Assembly (NCBI RefSeq): GCF_028816455.1
Contig: NZ_CP118246.1
Coordinates: 310,001-374,000, forward strand
Source of the DNA: Devosia algicola
GTDB taxonomy: Bacteria; Pseudomonadota; Alphaproteobacteria; Rhizobiales; Devosiaceae
Reading direction: 5' to 3'
DNA: 64,000 nucleotides
The notes below the pieces were generated by a model, which did no database searches, had not been told where the DNA came from, and saw only the letters and a program-made list of their open reading frames with translations. Made by a program: the position numbers and the translations under genes. Shown here piece by piece: positions 10,461-23,369 of this stretch (the stretch's first letter is position 1; the number at the start of each line of letters is the position of its first letter).

Positions 10461-10646
10461 GGTCTGGTCTCAGAGAAAGTGCTATCTGGCTACGGTCAAG
10501 GCGGCACGTTTTACGTCATTTCGCCACTAGGCCGGTTCGTGATCGAATCCATCAGTTCGCCGTGGCGCAACATCAGTCCGCGCATGATATTTTACACACC
10601 CCGAACTGCTACCAAAGGCTGCTACGATTGCCTGCTACGACAATGA
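10405..10646 (+). pseudogene. Possible 3' fragment of an unidentified protein
   Basis: Opposite the start of the HsdR fragment, a plus-strand frame ends at 10646. It reads WRDLIAQGLVSEKVL, then GGTFYVISPLGRFVIESI. That looks like the C-terminus of a real protein (an LSPLG-like motif followed by a hydrophobic helix end), with no start codon of its own in similar sequence. It may be what the HsdR fragment recombined into. The family is unknown and the call is weak. Confidence 0.2.
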
Positions 10647-10680
10647 GCCTAAGTCATTAGCTTTAATAATAAAATAGAAT

Positions 10681-10754
10681 TGGCTGGGGAACCTGGATTC
10701 GAACCAAGATTGACGGAGTCAGAGTCCGCAGTTCTACCATTGAACTATTCCCCA
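10681..10754 (-). tRNA. tRNA-Gln (CTG anticodon)
   Basis: Read on the minus strand, the acceptor arms TGGGGAA and TTCCCCA pair perfectly and are followed by GCCA, so the CCA end is encoded. The anticodon arm is GCGGA-CTCTGAC-TCCGT, giving CUG at positions 34-36, glutamine. The T arm has GGTTCGAATCC. Length is 74 bases. The 3' end faces the degraded island at 7.9-10.65 kb, the usual side for integrase-mediated insertion into a tRNA gene. Confidence 0.95.
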
Positions 10755-10998
10755 CCGAGCACAGATCGCAGGTGCTAAGCGATGATTGAAGCCTGCCACT
10801 TTCGTGACATGCCCAACGTTGGCACTGCATAAACAAAGCCGCTGGCGAATGCAAGCGTTTGGGCGGGGGTTGTTGTGTGGATCGTTGTCATTGCGCTGAT
10901 CTGCGCCTTGCTTTACCGTCACTCTCGACAATGCAATTGAGCTGCGATGGGCGCGTGTCGGGAAACCGGGAGCGGCGACCACGCAGATAGGAGAATAT
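10755..10998. other. Intergenic region, no gene seen
   Basis: 244 bases between the tRNA-Gln gene and ppx/gppA. I see no convincing coding frame or RNA gene. It should hold the tRNA promoter (minus strand) and the ppx promoter. Confidence 0.4.
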
Positions 10999-12192
10999 GT
11001 GACCGATGAAAATCGGTCCGCGGCCGCACCTTCGTCGCAGGACGAATCGGCACTCCGCAGCCGGGCAGCGACGGATCGCGCCGGGCATGGGCTGGGAGAG
11101 GCAATGCCTCTCGGACGCCCGGCGGAACAGCGGACAGGCAACGCACAAAGTCCAACACGGCGGCACCGTGGCCCTGTCTACGCAGCGCTTGATCTGGGCA
11201 CCAATAATTGCCGCCTGTTGATTGCCCGGCCGCACGATCATGGCTTCCGTGTCATCGATGGCTACACACGCATCGTCCGTCTGGGCGAGGGCGTATCGAC
11301 CACGGGCCGCCTAGGGCAGGCGGCGATGGATCGCACCATCGACGCCCTGCGCCAATGTCGCAACAAGCTGCGCGAGCATCAGCCCGCCCGCATGCGCCTG
11401 ATCGCCACCGAAGCCTGTCGGGCAGCCGAGAATGGCCCCAGTTTTCTTGAAAAAATCAAGAACGAGATCGGGCTCGAACTCGAAATCGTCGATCGTCGCA
11501 CGGAAGCGTCGCTGGCGGTGACTGGCTGTGCTGACCTGATCGAGGCAAGTGCCGCGGGTGCCCTCATGTTCGATATTGGCGGCGGCTCATCGGAACTGGC
11601 CTGGCTGGATTTTCGCGGTGGTCGACCCAAGAGCCAGGGCCGCATGCCAGCCGCGATCCGCTCCTGGCAGTCGCTGCCGGTCGGCGTTGTGTCCATTGCT
11701 GAAAAGTTTGGCGGCGTCGATGTGACGCCTGCCATTTTCGAGGCGATGGTCAACCATGTTTCCGAGCACCTTCGCCAGTTCCGTGGCCGCGAAAAGCTGC
11801 GCCAGATGATTGCGACCCATCCGGTCCACCTTATCGGCACCTCAGGCACGGTCACGACATTGGCCGGTCTGCATCTGGGGCTTGAGCGTTACGAACGTCA
11901 AAAAGTCGATGGTCTGTGGATGCGGCGCGATGAAGTCGATCACACTATGCGCGCCCTGTTGGGCATGACCTACGACCGTCGGGTTGCCCATGCCTGCATT
12001 GGCAAGGACCGGGCCGATCTGGTGCTACCCGGTTGTGCGATTTTTGAAGCGATCCGGCGTGAATGGCCCACCGAGCGGGTGCGCGTTGCAGATCGAGGCT
12101 TGCGTGAGGGCATTCTGATTTCGCTCATGGACGTTGACCGCGTTCATAACAGACCGGCACGAAAATATCCCAGGAGCCGCACCAATGGCTGA
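10999..12192 (+). CDS. Exopolyphosphatase / guanosine pentaphosphate phosphohydrolase
   Basis: 397-residue Ppx/GppA-family protein of the ASKHA fold, which removes terminal phosphate from polyphosphate or pppGpp. GTG at 10999 follows GGAG closely. The first ~55 residues are polar and low-complexity. The core begins [17 protein letters not shown] (phosphate 1 loop), with [11 protein letters not shown], phosphate 2 loop [13 protein letters not shown], and [13 protein letters not shown] later. Length fits the short Ppx of alphaproteobacteria, without the C-terminal HD part of E. coli Ppx. It overlaps rlmE by eight bases, so the two form an operon, a common pairing in this order. Which substrate dominates cannot be read from sequence. 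Confidence 0.85.
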   Translation: MTDENRSAAAPSSQDESALRSRAATDRAGHGLGEAMPLGRPAEQRTGNAQSPTRRHRGPVYAALDLGTNNCRLLIARPHDHGFRVIDGYTRIVRLGEGVSTTGRLGQAAMDRTIDALRQCRNKLREHQPARMRLIATEACRAAENGPSFLEKIKNEIGLELEIVDRRTEASLAVTGCADLIEASAAGALMFDIGGGSSELAWLDFRGGRPKSQGRMPAAIRSWQSLPVGVVSIAEKFGGVDVTPAIFEAMVNHVSEHLRQFRGREKLRQMIATHPVHLIGTSGTVTTLAGLHLGLERYERQKVDGLWMRRDEVDHTMRALLGMTYDRRVAHACIGKDRADLVLPGCAIFEAIRREWPTERVRVADRGLREGILISLMDVDRVHNRPARKYPRSRTNG

Positions 12193-12919
12193 TAAAGCGC
12201 TCGGCTCGGGCGGCCGCAAGTCCGACAAAGACCTGAAAATCCGCGTCAAGACCGGCAAGGGACGCAAGGTATCCTCAACGATCTGGCTCGAACGCCAGTT
12301 GAACGACCCCTATGTGGCGCGGGCCCGCGCCGAGGGATTGCGGTCGCGCGCCGCCTTCAAGATTCGGGAGATGGACCAGAAGCACAAACTGTTTCGGCGC
12401 GGCATGCGGGTGGTGGATCTGGGGGCGGCACCGGGTGGCTGGTCGCAAATCGCCGCCACTGCGACGGGATCGACCGACAAAAATCCATTGATCGTTGGCA
12501 TCGACTATCTCGAAATGGACCCCATCCCTGGCGTTGTTCTATTGCAAAAGGATTTCACAGATGAGGACGCTCCGGCCATGCTGATCGACGCCATGGGTGG
12601 CAAAAAGGCAGACCTGGTGATGTCGGATATGGCGTGGCCGACCACCGGTCACCGACCCACCGATCACTTGCGAATCGTACATCTTATTGAAATTGCAGCC
12701 GATTTCGCGTTGGACGTGTTGGCGCCCAATGGTGCATTTGTCGCCAAGGTCTTTCAGGGCGGCACCGAGCATCAATTGCTGGCCATGCTCAAGCGGCATT
12801 TCCGCAGCACCCACCATGCCAAGCCGCCATCAAGCCGTGCCGACTCGGCCGAAGCCTATCTGATCGCCAAGGGTTTCAAGGGCAGTCGTGAACCGAGCGA
12901 CCAGGACGATAATCGCTAG
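12185..12919 (+). CDS. rlmE: 23S rRNA (uridine-2'-O)-methyltransferase
   Basis: 244-residue RlmE/FtsJ/RrmJ methyltransferase, which methylates U2552 of 23S rRNA (E. coli numbering) late in 50S assembly. The SAM site is [15 protein letters not shown]. The catalytic region has LQKDFTDE and [13 protein letters not shown], and a Lys lies in [11 protein letters not shown], consistent with the K-D-K-E set of the family. The N-terminal basic extension ([15 protein letters not shown]) is typical of rhizobial members. ATG at 12185 lies inside the ppx stop region (ATGGCTGA). Confidence 0.92.
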   Translation: MADKALGSGGRKSDKDLKIRVKTGKGRKVSSTIWLERQLNDPYVARARAEGLRSRAAFKIREMDQKHKLFRRGMRVVDLGAAPGGWSQIAATATGSTDKNPLIVGIDYLEMDPIPGVVLLQKDFTDEDAPAMLIDAMGGKKADLVMSDMAWPTTGHRPTDHLRIVHLIEIAADFALDVLAPNGAFVAKVFQGGTEHQLLAMLKRHFRSTHHAKPPSSRADSAEAYLIAKGFKGSREPSDQDDNR

Positions 12920-12929
12920 GCGTGCCTGT

Positions 12930-16092
<3,163 letters not shown>

Positions 16093-16093
16093 A

Positions 16094-16525
16094 ATGCCTT
16101 TGCTCGATAAAGCCCTGTTTCTAGCTATGGCCGCGCAGGTTTTCCTGACGTTCGCGGTGCTCATGCTGCTGGGGCGCGAGCGGGTGCCGCGGGTGATGAG
16201 CGGTGAAATTGCGGTCAAGGACATTGCGGTCGAGCGCGATGCCTATCCGCTAAAGGCCCGGCTTCTTTCCAATAATTTTGACAATCAGTTCCAGCTTCCG
16301 GTGCTGTTCTATGTTGCCTGTATACTCAGTCTGTCGGCAGGTGACACCGGATGGTTCGACGTAATCCTGGCCTGGTTATTTGTCGCGCTGCGCTACGTCC
16401 ACAGTATCATTCACGTCACCACCAACCGCGTGCATCGCCGCTTTGCCGTCTATGCTATGGGTATGCTGGTCCTGGCCCTGTTGTGGCTGTGGCTTGTCAT
16501 CCGCCTCTGCCTGCTGCTGCCCTGA
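16094..16525 (+). CDS. MAPEG family membrane protein
   Basis: 143 residues with four membrane helices in the MAPEG layout (membrane-associated proteins in eicosanoid and glutathione metabolism): LFLAMAAQVFLTFAVLMLLG; then the conserved NNFDNQFQLPVLFY; a third helix with the ALRYVHSIIHVTTNRVHRRF motif; and a final hydrophobic helix. ATG at 16094 is one base after the guaB stop, so it is probably co-transcribed. Bacterial members are poorly characterised; glutathione-linked activity is a family inference only. Guab-MAPEG-rsmB order is one I recall from Hyphomicrobiales. Confidence 0.8.
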   Translation: MPLLDKALFLAMAAQVFLTFAVLMLLGRERVPRVMSGEIAVKDIAVERDAYPLKARLLSNNFDNQFQLPVLFYVACILSLSAGDTGWFDVILAWLFVALRYVHSIIHVTTNRVHRRFAVYAMGMLVLALLWLWLVIRLCLLLP

Positions 16526-16569
16526 GGGGTTCAAACGGCACCGTTCCTCAAACCCGTCTGAGTATTCCT

Positions 16570-17860
16570 ATGCGTCTTCCCGGTCGTCTTTCCGCCGCCA
16601 TCGAAGTTCTGGGCGATGTCGAAGCCCGCAAGCGCCCGGTTTCCGAGGCACTCAAGGCATGGGGTCTGGCCAATCGGTTTGCCGGGGCAGGCGACCGCGC
16701 CGCTATTGGCAATTTGGTGTACGACGCACTGCGCCGCCGTGCCTCCCATGCGTTTGTCATGGGCGATGACAGCGCCCGCCCACTGGTACTGGCTGTGGCG
16801 GTGCGCGATTGGCACCAACCCCCCGAAACGCTCAACGCGGCATTTGCTGACGATGCTCACGCGCCCGCACAACTTTCTGACGCCGAAATTGCCCGTCTGC
16901 AAACTGACCTTGCTGATGCCCCCGACCATATCCCTGCCGACATGCCAGAATGGCTCGCGCCATCGCTCCAGCGTGCTTTCGGCCCCGACTGGATTGGCGA
17001 GGGCCAGGCCATGGCAGGACGTCCCTCACTCGATATGCGGGTTAATGCCCTCAAATCCAACCGCGAACGCGTGCTAAAAAATCTCAAGCGTTTCAACGCC
17101 ATCCCGACGCCGTTCGCGCCCAACGGTGTCACCATTCCGCCGGGCGAGCGTGATAGCCGCACCCCAAATGTGACAACAGATGAGGGCTACCTCAAAGGCT
17201 GGTTCGAAGTGCAGGATCAGGGTAGCCAGATCGTGGCGGCGCTGGCTGGTGCCAGGCCGGGCAATCAGGTCCTAGACCTCTGCGCCGGCGCTGGCGGCAA
17301 AACGCTGGCACTGGCCGCCGACATGGCCAATAAGGGCCAGATTTTTGCCTATGATAGCGATCGCAATCGCCTCGCCCCGATATACGACCGTCTCAAGCGA
17401 AACGGCGCTCGCAACGTTCAGGTCCGCGCGCCTCAGGACGGCGCGCTGGCGGATCTCATCGGCAAGATGGATCGCGTCATTGTCGACGCACCCTGCACCG
17501 GCACCGGCACCTGGCGACGTCGGCCCGACACCAAATGGAAACTCACGCCCGAGCCTATTGGCCACACGCCAGGCCGAACAAAGTGCCATTCTCGACGAGG
17601 CCGCTGCTTTCGTTAAGCCCGGCGGCACCCTCATTTATATAACCTGCTCGATTCTGCCTGAGGAAAATGATGATCAGGCCATGGCCTTTCTCGCCCGCCA
17701 TAGCGGCTTTTTGCCTGCCGATATCACTGCGCATTGGCAGGCTGCCACGACCGCGCCAATGCCGACATCCCTCGCAACCGCTGCCGGTGGCATTACGCTG
17801 ACGCCACACCGGACCCAGACGGACGGATTTTATTTTATCGCTTTGACCCGCAATGAGTGA
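16570..17860 (+). CDS. rsmB: 16S rRNA (cytosine-5)-methyltransferase (frameshifted in this sequence)
   Basis: 429-residue RsmB/Sun/NOL1-type methyltransferase, which methylates C967 of 16S rRNA in E. coli. The N-terminal NusB-like RNA-binding domain spans about residues 1-140. Then come [18 protein letters not shown] motif [15 protein letters not shown], the catalytic box [16 protein letters not shown] and second Cys motif [14 protein letters not shown]. The frame breaks at 17554-17555, GAGCCTATT for GAGCTATT; removing one C gives [20 protein letters not shown], the expected join. ATG at 16570. Confidence 0.9.
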
Positions 17861-17916
17861 ACCATTTCAACTTTTTCCGCGTTCAATGGTCAGTAGTACC
17901 AAACTGGATTGGTGAC

Positions 17917-18403
17917 ATGGCCTCCGCCTCACTTGCCGACTACAAGACGCCACGCCCCTGGATCATTCTGGCGGTGTTTCTGGTTGTTGTCATTGGGGTG
18001 GGCGGGCTCATCGGCACCCAGTCCGTGCCCGGCGAATGGTACCAAAGCCTCAACAAGCCGCCCTTCAATCCGCCCAACTGGATTTTTGGCCCCGTCTGGT
18101 TCGCGCTTTACATCATGATCGCCGTCGCCGGATGGCGCATCTACATGATTGACCCTACCAGCCCTGCCATGAAAATCTGGTATGGCCAGATGGTGCTGAA
18201 CTGGGCCTGGTCCCCGGTTTGGTTCATCGCTCAGGCTCGTCTGGCCCGCTTTCGCCATTATCCTCGCCATTCTGGCGCTGATCATCGCTTTTATCGCGAC
18301 CGCCCGTCGCCTCGATCCGACCGCGGCATGGCTTTTCGTGCCCTATCTGGCATGGGTTGCGTTTGCCAGCCTTCTCAATTTATCCATCGGTATTCTCAAC
18401 TAG
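17917..18403 (+). CDS. tspO: TspO/MBR tryptophan-rich sensory protein (frameshifted in this sequence)
   Basis: 161 residues after repair, five membrane helices. Family landmarks are GTQSVPGEWYQSLNKPPFNPPNWIFGP split across helix 1 and loop, then NWAWSPVWF. The frame breaks at 18234-18235, where CAGGCTCG stands for CAGCTCG; the repaired sequence reads FIAQLVWPAFAIILAILAL and ends AFASLLNLSIGILN. TspO proteins bind porphyrins and affect tetrapyrrole handling and stress responses; the role here is unproven. ATG at 17917 preferred over 17857, which would add unrelated residues overlapping the rsmB stop. Confidence 0.85.
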
Positions 18404-18494
18404 TCCGCCGCCAAAGTTGGGGATTGCATTGTCGCATCCCCGCTTTGCACTTCTTCATCTTGCCTAAATCTGGCGCGGACGCTAAAGCCTCGCC

Positions 18495-20063
18495 ATGAGT
18501 GAGCACGCTGAAACCACCCCGCCATCCATCCTGATCGTTGACTTCGGTTCGCAAGTCACCCAATTGATCGCGCGCCGAATACGCGAGACAGGGGTTTATT
18601 GCGAAATCCATCCCTTCACCACGGCAGGCGAGGCGCTGCGCGCGCTCCAGCCCAAGGGCATCGTGCTCTCAGGCAGTCCCGCCTCCGCACTCGATCAAAA
18701 CGCCCCCACGATTGATCCGGCGCTGATCGAGGCAGGCGTGCCAATTTTGGGCATTTGCTACGGGCAGCAGGCGCTCTGCGTAGCACTTGGTGGCAAGGTC
18801 GAAGCGGGGCACCATCGAGAATTTGGCCGTGCCGAAGTGACCGTCAAAAAGCCCGCGTCGCTTTATGACGGCGTCTGGGATCTGGGCACCGATCATCAGG
18901 TCTGGATGAGCCATGGTGACCGCGTGGTAGAACTGCCGCAGGGTTTTGAGGTGGTTGGCACCTCCACCGGCGCACCCTTCGCCATGATCGCCAATGAGGA
19001 ACGTCGCATCTGGGGCGTACAATTCCACCCCGAAGTGGTTCACACGCCCGATGGCGCACGCCTCTATGCCAATTTCGTCCACAATATCTGCGGCGTTGAC
19101 GCCTCCTGGACCATGGCCGCCTACCGCAACAAGATGATCGAAAAAATCCGCGATCAGGTTGGCACCGGCAAGGTCATCTGCGGTCTTTCCGGTGGCGTGG
19201 ACTCCTCAGTTGCCGCCGTCCTCATTCATGAAGCAATTGGCGACCAGCTAACCTGTATCTATGTCGACCACGGTCTCATGCGCCTCAATGAGAGCGAGCA
19301 GGTCGTCACCATGTTTCGCGATGAATACAACATTCCGCTGGTCCATGTGGACGCGTCCGAAGTGTTCCTGCGCGAGCTTGATGGCCAAAGCGATCCCGAG
19401 ACCAAGCGCAAGATCATTGGCCGCCTGTTCATCGAAACTTTTGAGGCTGAAGCCAAAAAGCTTGGCGGCGCCGAGTTCCTGGCGCAAGGCACGCTTTATC
19501 CCGATGTGATCGAAAGCGTTTCCATCACCGGAGGGCCCTCGGTCACCATCAAGAGCCACCATAATGTTGGCGGCCTGCCAGCCCGCATGAATATGCAACT
19601 GGTCGAACCGCTGCGTGAACTGTTCAAGGACGAAGTGCGCGCGCTCGGTCGCGAACTGGGGCTGCCCGAAAGCTTCATCGGACGCCATCCATTCCCCGGT
19701 CCGGGTCTGGCCATTCGCTGCCCCGGCGGCATCACGCCCGAAAAGCTCGACATTCTGCGTCAGGCCGACGCAATCTACCTCGACGAAATCCGCAAGTCGG
19801 GTCAGTACGATATGATATGGCAGGCCTTTGCTGTCCTGCTACCGGTCCAGACCGTTGGCGTCATGGGCGATGGTCGCACCTATGAATTCGTCTGCGCGCT
19901 GCGCGCCGTCACCTCGGTCGATGGCATGACCGCCGATTTCTATCAGTTCGACATGAATTTCCTCGGCCGCACCGCCACCCGCATCATCAACGAAGTCCGC
20001 GGCATCAATCGCGTCGTCTACGATGTCACCTCAAAACCCCCAGGCACGATCGAGTGGGAGTGA
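18495..20063 (+). CDS. guaA: GMP synthase (glutamine-hydrolysing)
   Basis: 522 residues, the usual length. Converts XMP to GMP using ATP and glutamine. The N-terminal class I amidotransferase has the nucleophile in [12 protein letters not shown] and the His-Glu pair in [11 protein letters not shown]. The ATP-pyrophosphatase domain has the P-loop [14 protein letters not shown]. The dimerisation domain ends PPGTIEWE, the universal C-terminus. It is intact. Together with guaB 2.4 kb upstream it completes GMP synthesis from IMP. Confidence 0.97.
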   Translation: MSEHAETTPPSILIVDFGSQVTQLIARRIRETGVYCEIHPFTTAGEALRALQPKGIVLSGSPASALDQNAPTIDPALIEAGVPILGICYGQQALCVALGGKVEAGHHREFGRAEVTVKKPASLYDGVWDLGTDHQVWMSHGDRVVELPQGFEVVGTSTGAPFAMIANEERRIWGVQFHPEVVHTPDGARLYANFVHNICGVDASWTMAAYRNKMIEKIRDQVGTGKVICGLSGGVDSSVAAVLIHEAIGDQLTCIYVDHGLMRLNESEQVVTMFRDEYNIPLVHVDASEVFLRELDGQSDPETKRKIIGRLFIETFEAEAKKLGGAEFLAQGTLYPDVIESVSITGGPSVTIKSHHNVGGLPARMNMQLVEPLRELFKDEVRALGRELGLPESFIGRHPFPGPGLAIRCPGGITPEKLDILRQADAIYLDEIRKSGQYDMIWQAFAVLLPVQTVGVMGDGRTYEFVCALRAVTSVDGMTADFYQFDMNFLGRTATRIINEVRGINRVVYDVTSKPPGTIEWE

Positions 20064-20177
20064 GACACGTCCTTTGATTGGCCGAGCCAGTCGGAGGGAA
20101 ATTGTTCAAGTGGGCCAGTTCAAGCGGGCTGAGCGCGGCGAAATGCCTGAGACCTCGTAGGCAGCCAGACACAGGCA

Positions 20178-20198
20178 GACGGGCCACATTGGCCCGCC
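20178..20198. terminator. Possible bidirectional terminator between guaA and sulfotransferase gene
   Basis: An inverted repeat with arms GACGGGCC and GGCCCGCC (one G-T pair) and a five-base loop lies between the two convergent genes. There is no long T run on either side, so the call rests mainly on position. The surrounding 20064-20212 holds no gene. Confidence 0.4.
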
Positions 20199-20212
20199 TT
20201 CCGGGATTTGGC

Positions 20213-21109
20213 TCAGCCAACTGATCCTTCTGCCAGCCACCGGGCGCAATCGCGACCCAATTCTTGCTCGGCGCGTGCCAGATACCGTTCACTCACGTCG
20301 GCGCCGAGTTGGTCGCGCCAACGACCGTTTGTGCCTTTGTGAATGAATGTCTTCGCGCCACCGTCCCAGAATGCACCGCCCAATGGCACTGAGTCAGAGG
20401 CATTTTCCTTCATGTAGTTGAACGAACAGTGATGCAGGATGCCGTTCATCGTGTCCGGCACCAGGTCGATGTCAAGAAACGCCGCGATGTCGCGAATTTG
20501 GCCAGGCAGATCGCGTTTGAGATCGGCAAAGTGGATCAATTTTACATTGGCAAGATCGCGCAACGCCCACCAGCTCCGCACATTTTCCCAATAGGGCCAA
20601 AACGGCGCGCCGTCATTGTCCAGCCAGTGGGTGAAATATTCGACTGTACTTTCAGGCGGTTTGCCGATCTCGGGACCGATGCGTCCCGGCGTGTTGTTCA
20701 GCGCGTCATACCAGGCTTCGTTCGCGGTCGCGTGGTGGTTGTGCAATGACCACATCACATCGCGTGCATCCCGGCCGACATAGAGGTATTTGGCCTTGTC
20801 GGAGAACACCAGGGCATCGACCGGCAGATGGGTTTTCAGAAATCGCCGATGCGTTTGTGCTGCAATCGCTGGCAGCTTGACCTCTTTGGGCGGTACCCGA
20901 AGGTCGACCCAGGGCGACATCTCGGCGACAGGCAATCCTTCCTGACCTTGAAATATCAACTGGCTGACAATCTGCTGCATCCACGATGTGCCAGATTTGG
21001 CATACGTCGCAATGACAATGTCATCGTCCCGGAAATCGATATCATTCCAGACGGTGCTGTCGATGTGATGATTGTGCATCTCGCGGGTCTTAACTGGCAA
21101 AGCGACCAT
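20213..21109 (-). CDS. PAPS-dependent sulfotransferase
   Basis: 298 residues of the cytosolic sulfotransferase family (Sulfotransfer_1), moving sulfate from PAPS to a hydroxyl or amine acceptor. The 5'-phosphosulfate loop is ATYAKSGTSWMQQI and the 3'-phosphate site KYLYVGRDARDVMWSLHNH. A His in FLKTHLPVDAL is placed as the catalytic base. Near the C-terminus, FIHKGTNGRWRDQL replaces the usual RKG-x2-GDW motif, keeping Lys-Gly and Trp. ATG at 21109; a longer frame to 21181 adds non-homologous residues. Acceptor unknown. A LysR gene is divergent 124 bases away. Confidence 0.8.
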   Translation of the reverse strand: MVALPVKTREMHNHHIDSTVWNDIDFRDDDIVIATYAKSGTSWMQQIVSQLIFQGQEGLPVAEMSPWVDLRVPPKEVKLPAIAAQTHRRFLKTHLPVDALVFSDKAKYLYVGRDARDVMWSLHNHHATANEAWYDALNNTPGRIGPEIGKPPESTVEYFTHWLDNDGAPFWPYWENVRSWWALRDLANVKLIHFADLKRDLPGQIRDIAAFLDIDLVPDTMNGILHHCSFNYMKENASDSVPLGGAFWDGGAKTFIHKGTNGRWRDQLGADVSERYLARAEQELGRDCARWLAEGSVG

Positions 21110-21232
21110 TTTCTGTCTCCTGAGTTGAATGGGTTGCACCGTCAGCATGACCCCGCCGCGGACCGGTCGGTATCTCTGCACTTGCAGAACGGCTAGGCAT
21201 ACGTGCAGAATGCTCTCGGAGGCGCTTGGCTT

Positions 21233-22127
21233 ATGCTTGATTGGAACGACATACGCACATTCCTTTCCGTTGCGCGTGAAGGGTCGACGCTGGCCGCTTC
21301 AAGGAAATTGAACATCAACCAGACGACCGTCGGCAGACGGATGCACGCGCTGGAAACTGCTTTGGGCCTGACCTTGTTTGAGCGCGACACGCGGGGGTAC
21401 GCGTTGACCGCTCACGGGAGTGCATTGTTTGAAGTTGCCGCGGGCATGGAGGGCGCCGCCGATAAAGTCCTGACGCGGGCCGACCATTTGAAGCGTACAT
21501 CAGATGGGATAATTCGGGTCACGGCGGCGCATTCCAGCATGACCCACTGGGTGCTTCCATTGATCTCGGAATTTCGAAAGCACAATCCGAACACTCATTT
21601 TGAGACTAATGCGTCCGAGCAATATGTATCCTTGGAAAGTGGCGAGGCGGATATTGCCATTCGCGCCAGCGACAAAATCGAGGGCGATACCCTGATCGTT
21701 CGCAAGCTGCCGCCTGTAAGGTGGGGGGTCTATTGCAGCAAAGCCTATCTGGCGGCGAACGGGATGCCGCGTTCAATAGATGAACTGATCCATCACCCGG
21801 TCCTGAGCCTACCCTGATGCGATGGTGAAAGGCGTGAAGCTCATGCGGTGGCTGGATCAACATGTGGATAGATCAAAGATTGTCAGCACAGTAGATTCCG
21901 TCATAACCATGTCGGCCTCCCTTCGGACAGAAGAGGCAATCGGTGTGCTTCCATGCGTTGAAGGTGACCCATTGCCCGATCTTGTCATGTGCTTCACGAC
22001 TGAGGACCTGTCCAGCGGACTCTGGCTCGTGGCTTCAAAAGAGGCCTACCAGGAGCCCAGAGTGCGAAAGTTCATGACGTTCCTCGGCGAGCATTTTCCA
22101 CGAGATGGAAAGGCAGCGACGTTTTGA
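21233..22127 (+). CDS. LysR-family transcriptional regulator (frameshifted in this sequence)
   Basis: 297 residues after repair. N-terminal winged helix LDWNDIRTFLSVAREGSTLAA and KLNINQTTVGRRMHALE, then a periplasmic-binding-like effector domain from about residue 90. The break is at 21808-21809 (GAGCCTACC for GAGCTACC), which otherwise gives a premature stop; repaired it reads HPVLSYPDAMVKGVKLMRWLD. It is divergent from the sulfotransferase gene and may control it, as LysR proteins often do. Effector unknown. Confidence 0.82.
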
Positions 22128-22197
22128 CTTAATGCCCAACCAATCAAAGCGAGGTCGCGACGGTCATCCTCACGCAGGGCAGTCGCAACCGGTGTTA

Positions 22198-22803
22198 TCA
22201 TTCGCGCTTCGAACGATATTGCCAATTTTGGCCGGCCAGACCGTCGATCAGAACGGCAATACTACGCTCGTAGACCGAACGATCAGCACCACCCGCAATT
22301 GCCAGCGCTGCACAATCAAAGGCGGCCGAAAGCATATTTGTCGTTGCCGCGATCCAGTCGCGGTTGGCGTCTGGCCCCAAAAGTTCAATAAGGCCGGTTT
22401 CCAGCGTGCTGCCTGCATTGCCCCGGTCTATCGCTCCGGTGGCCGCCGCGCCGAGGATGGCGGGGGCCTCCAGCAGCAACAGCCGCGTGCGTCCCGGTGT
22501 GTTCATGGCGTCAAAATAGGCGGCAGCGCCCCTGAGCAGGGCCTCACTGGGTGATTTTGCCCGCACCGACATGTCGGCTATCTGCTGCGCCACCGCTTCC
22601 GCTTCACGCTCAACGATCGCCGTTAGCAGCGCCTTCTTGTCCTCGAAATGATGATAGAGCGCCCCGCGAGTGACCCCGGCCGCCCTGACGATGTCGGGCG
22701 TGGCGGTGTCGGCAAAGCCTTTCTTGATGAACAGGTCCTTGGCTGCGTCCATTAAGGCGAGCCGCGTCGCTTGACTGCGTTCGGGGTTGCTGCGGGCCAT
22801 CAT
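22198..22803 (-). CDS. TetR/AcrR-family repressor
   Basis: 201 residues. The TetR helix-turn-helix is plain: LMDAAKDLFIKKGFADTATPDIVRAAGVTRGALYHHF spans residues ~17-53, ending in the typical LYHHFEDKKAL. The C-terminal all-helical domain should bind a ligand. Start is ATG 22803 or 22800 (tandem ATGs after GGAAG). Two palindromes in the divergent promoter region (22813-22829 and 22846-22860) are probably its operators, so it should repress itself and the VOC gene. Confidence 0.88.
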   Translation of the reverse strand: MMARSNPERSQATRLALMDAAKDLFIKKGFADTATPDIVRAAGVTRGALYHHFEDKKALLTAIVEREAEAVAQQIADMSVRAKSPSEALLRGAAAYFDAMNTPGRTRLLLLEAPAILGAAATGAIDRGNAGSTLETGLIELLGPDANRDWIAATTNMLSAAFDCAALAIAGGADRSVYERSIAVLIDGLAGQNWQYRSKRE

Positions 22804-22809
22804 TCTTCC

Positions 22810-22860
22810 TTGACATACATTCTGTATGTTTGTTATAGCACAATACATACACAATGTATG
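22810..22860 (+). promoter_or_regulatory. Promoter with two overlapping TetR operator palindromes
   Basis: TTGACA at 22810 and TATAGC at 22834, spaced 18 bases, form a near-consensus promoter reading toward the VOC gene. One palindrome, CATACA-TTC-TGTATG (22814-22828), overlaps the -35 and spacer; the second, CATAC-ACAAT-GTATG (22846-22860), lies at the probable transcript start. Their centres are 32 bp apart, about three helical turns. The tetR start is seven bases away on the other side, so one bound repressor pair could silence both directions. Confidence 0.7.
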
Positions 22861-22882
22861 CAATCAATCGGGAGAAGGAAAG

Positions 22883-23308
22883 ATGAAAATAACCAGCTAC
22901 TATCCAGTCATCATGACGAACGACGTGGCAGGCACCGTAGCCTTTTATGAGCGTCACCTACGGTTCACACCGCCGTTTTCAAGCGATTGGTACGTTCATC
23001 TTCAGTCAATGGATAACGACGCTGTATCGCTCGCCATTCTGGACGGCGCGCATGAAACAGTGCCGCCGCCGGTGCGCGGCACGGCATCGGGGCTGCTGCT
23101 GAACTTTGAGGTGGAAGATGTGGATGCGGTCTATGGCGACATGCTCAAAGCCGGGCTGCCGATGGTTCGCGCCATCCGCGACGAAGATTTCGGCCAGCGT
23201 CACTTCATCACACAATATCCAAATGGTGTGCTTATTGACGTCGTCAAACCGATTCCGCCAAGCCCGGAATTTGCAGCGCTTTATGATTCAGCTGCGCTGC
23301 CACAGTAG
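22883..23308 (+). CDS. VOC-superfamily (glyoxalase/bleomycin-resistance type) protein
   Basis: 141 residues with the paired beta-alpha-beta-beta-beta units of the vicinal oxygen chelate fold: [21 protein letters not shown] then [18 protein letters not shown]. It closes with [17 protein letters not shown]. Metal ligands cannot be fixed with certainty, so it may be a binding protein or a dioxygenase-like enzyme. ATG at 22883 follows GGAGAAGGA. It is divergent from, and probably controlled by, the TetR gene. Confidence 0.8.
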   Translation: MKITSYYPVIMTNDVAGTVAFYERHLRFTPPFSSDWYVHLQSMDNDAVSLAILDGAHETVPPPVRGTASGLLLNFEVEDVDAVYGDMLKAGLPMVRAIRDEDFGQRHFITQYPNGVLIDVVKPIPPSPEFAALYDSAALPQ

Positions 23309-23369
23309 GCAAACGGTTCTGGCCGGTGCCGCGGTTGCGCCCAAACAGGGTGCAATCGCGCCATCTCGT

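Noticed and set aside
22105..22554. Plus-strand frame over the TetR gene
   Set aside because: Antisense to a clear TetR protein.
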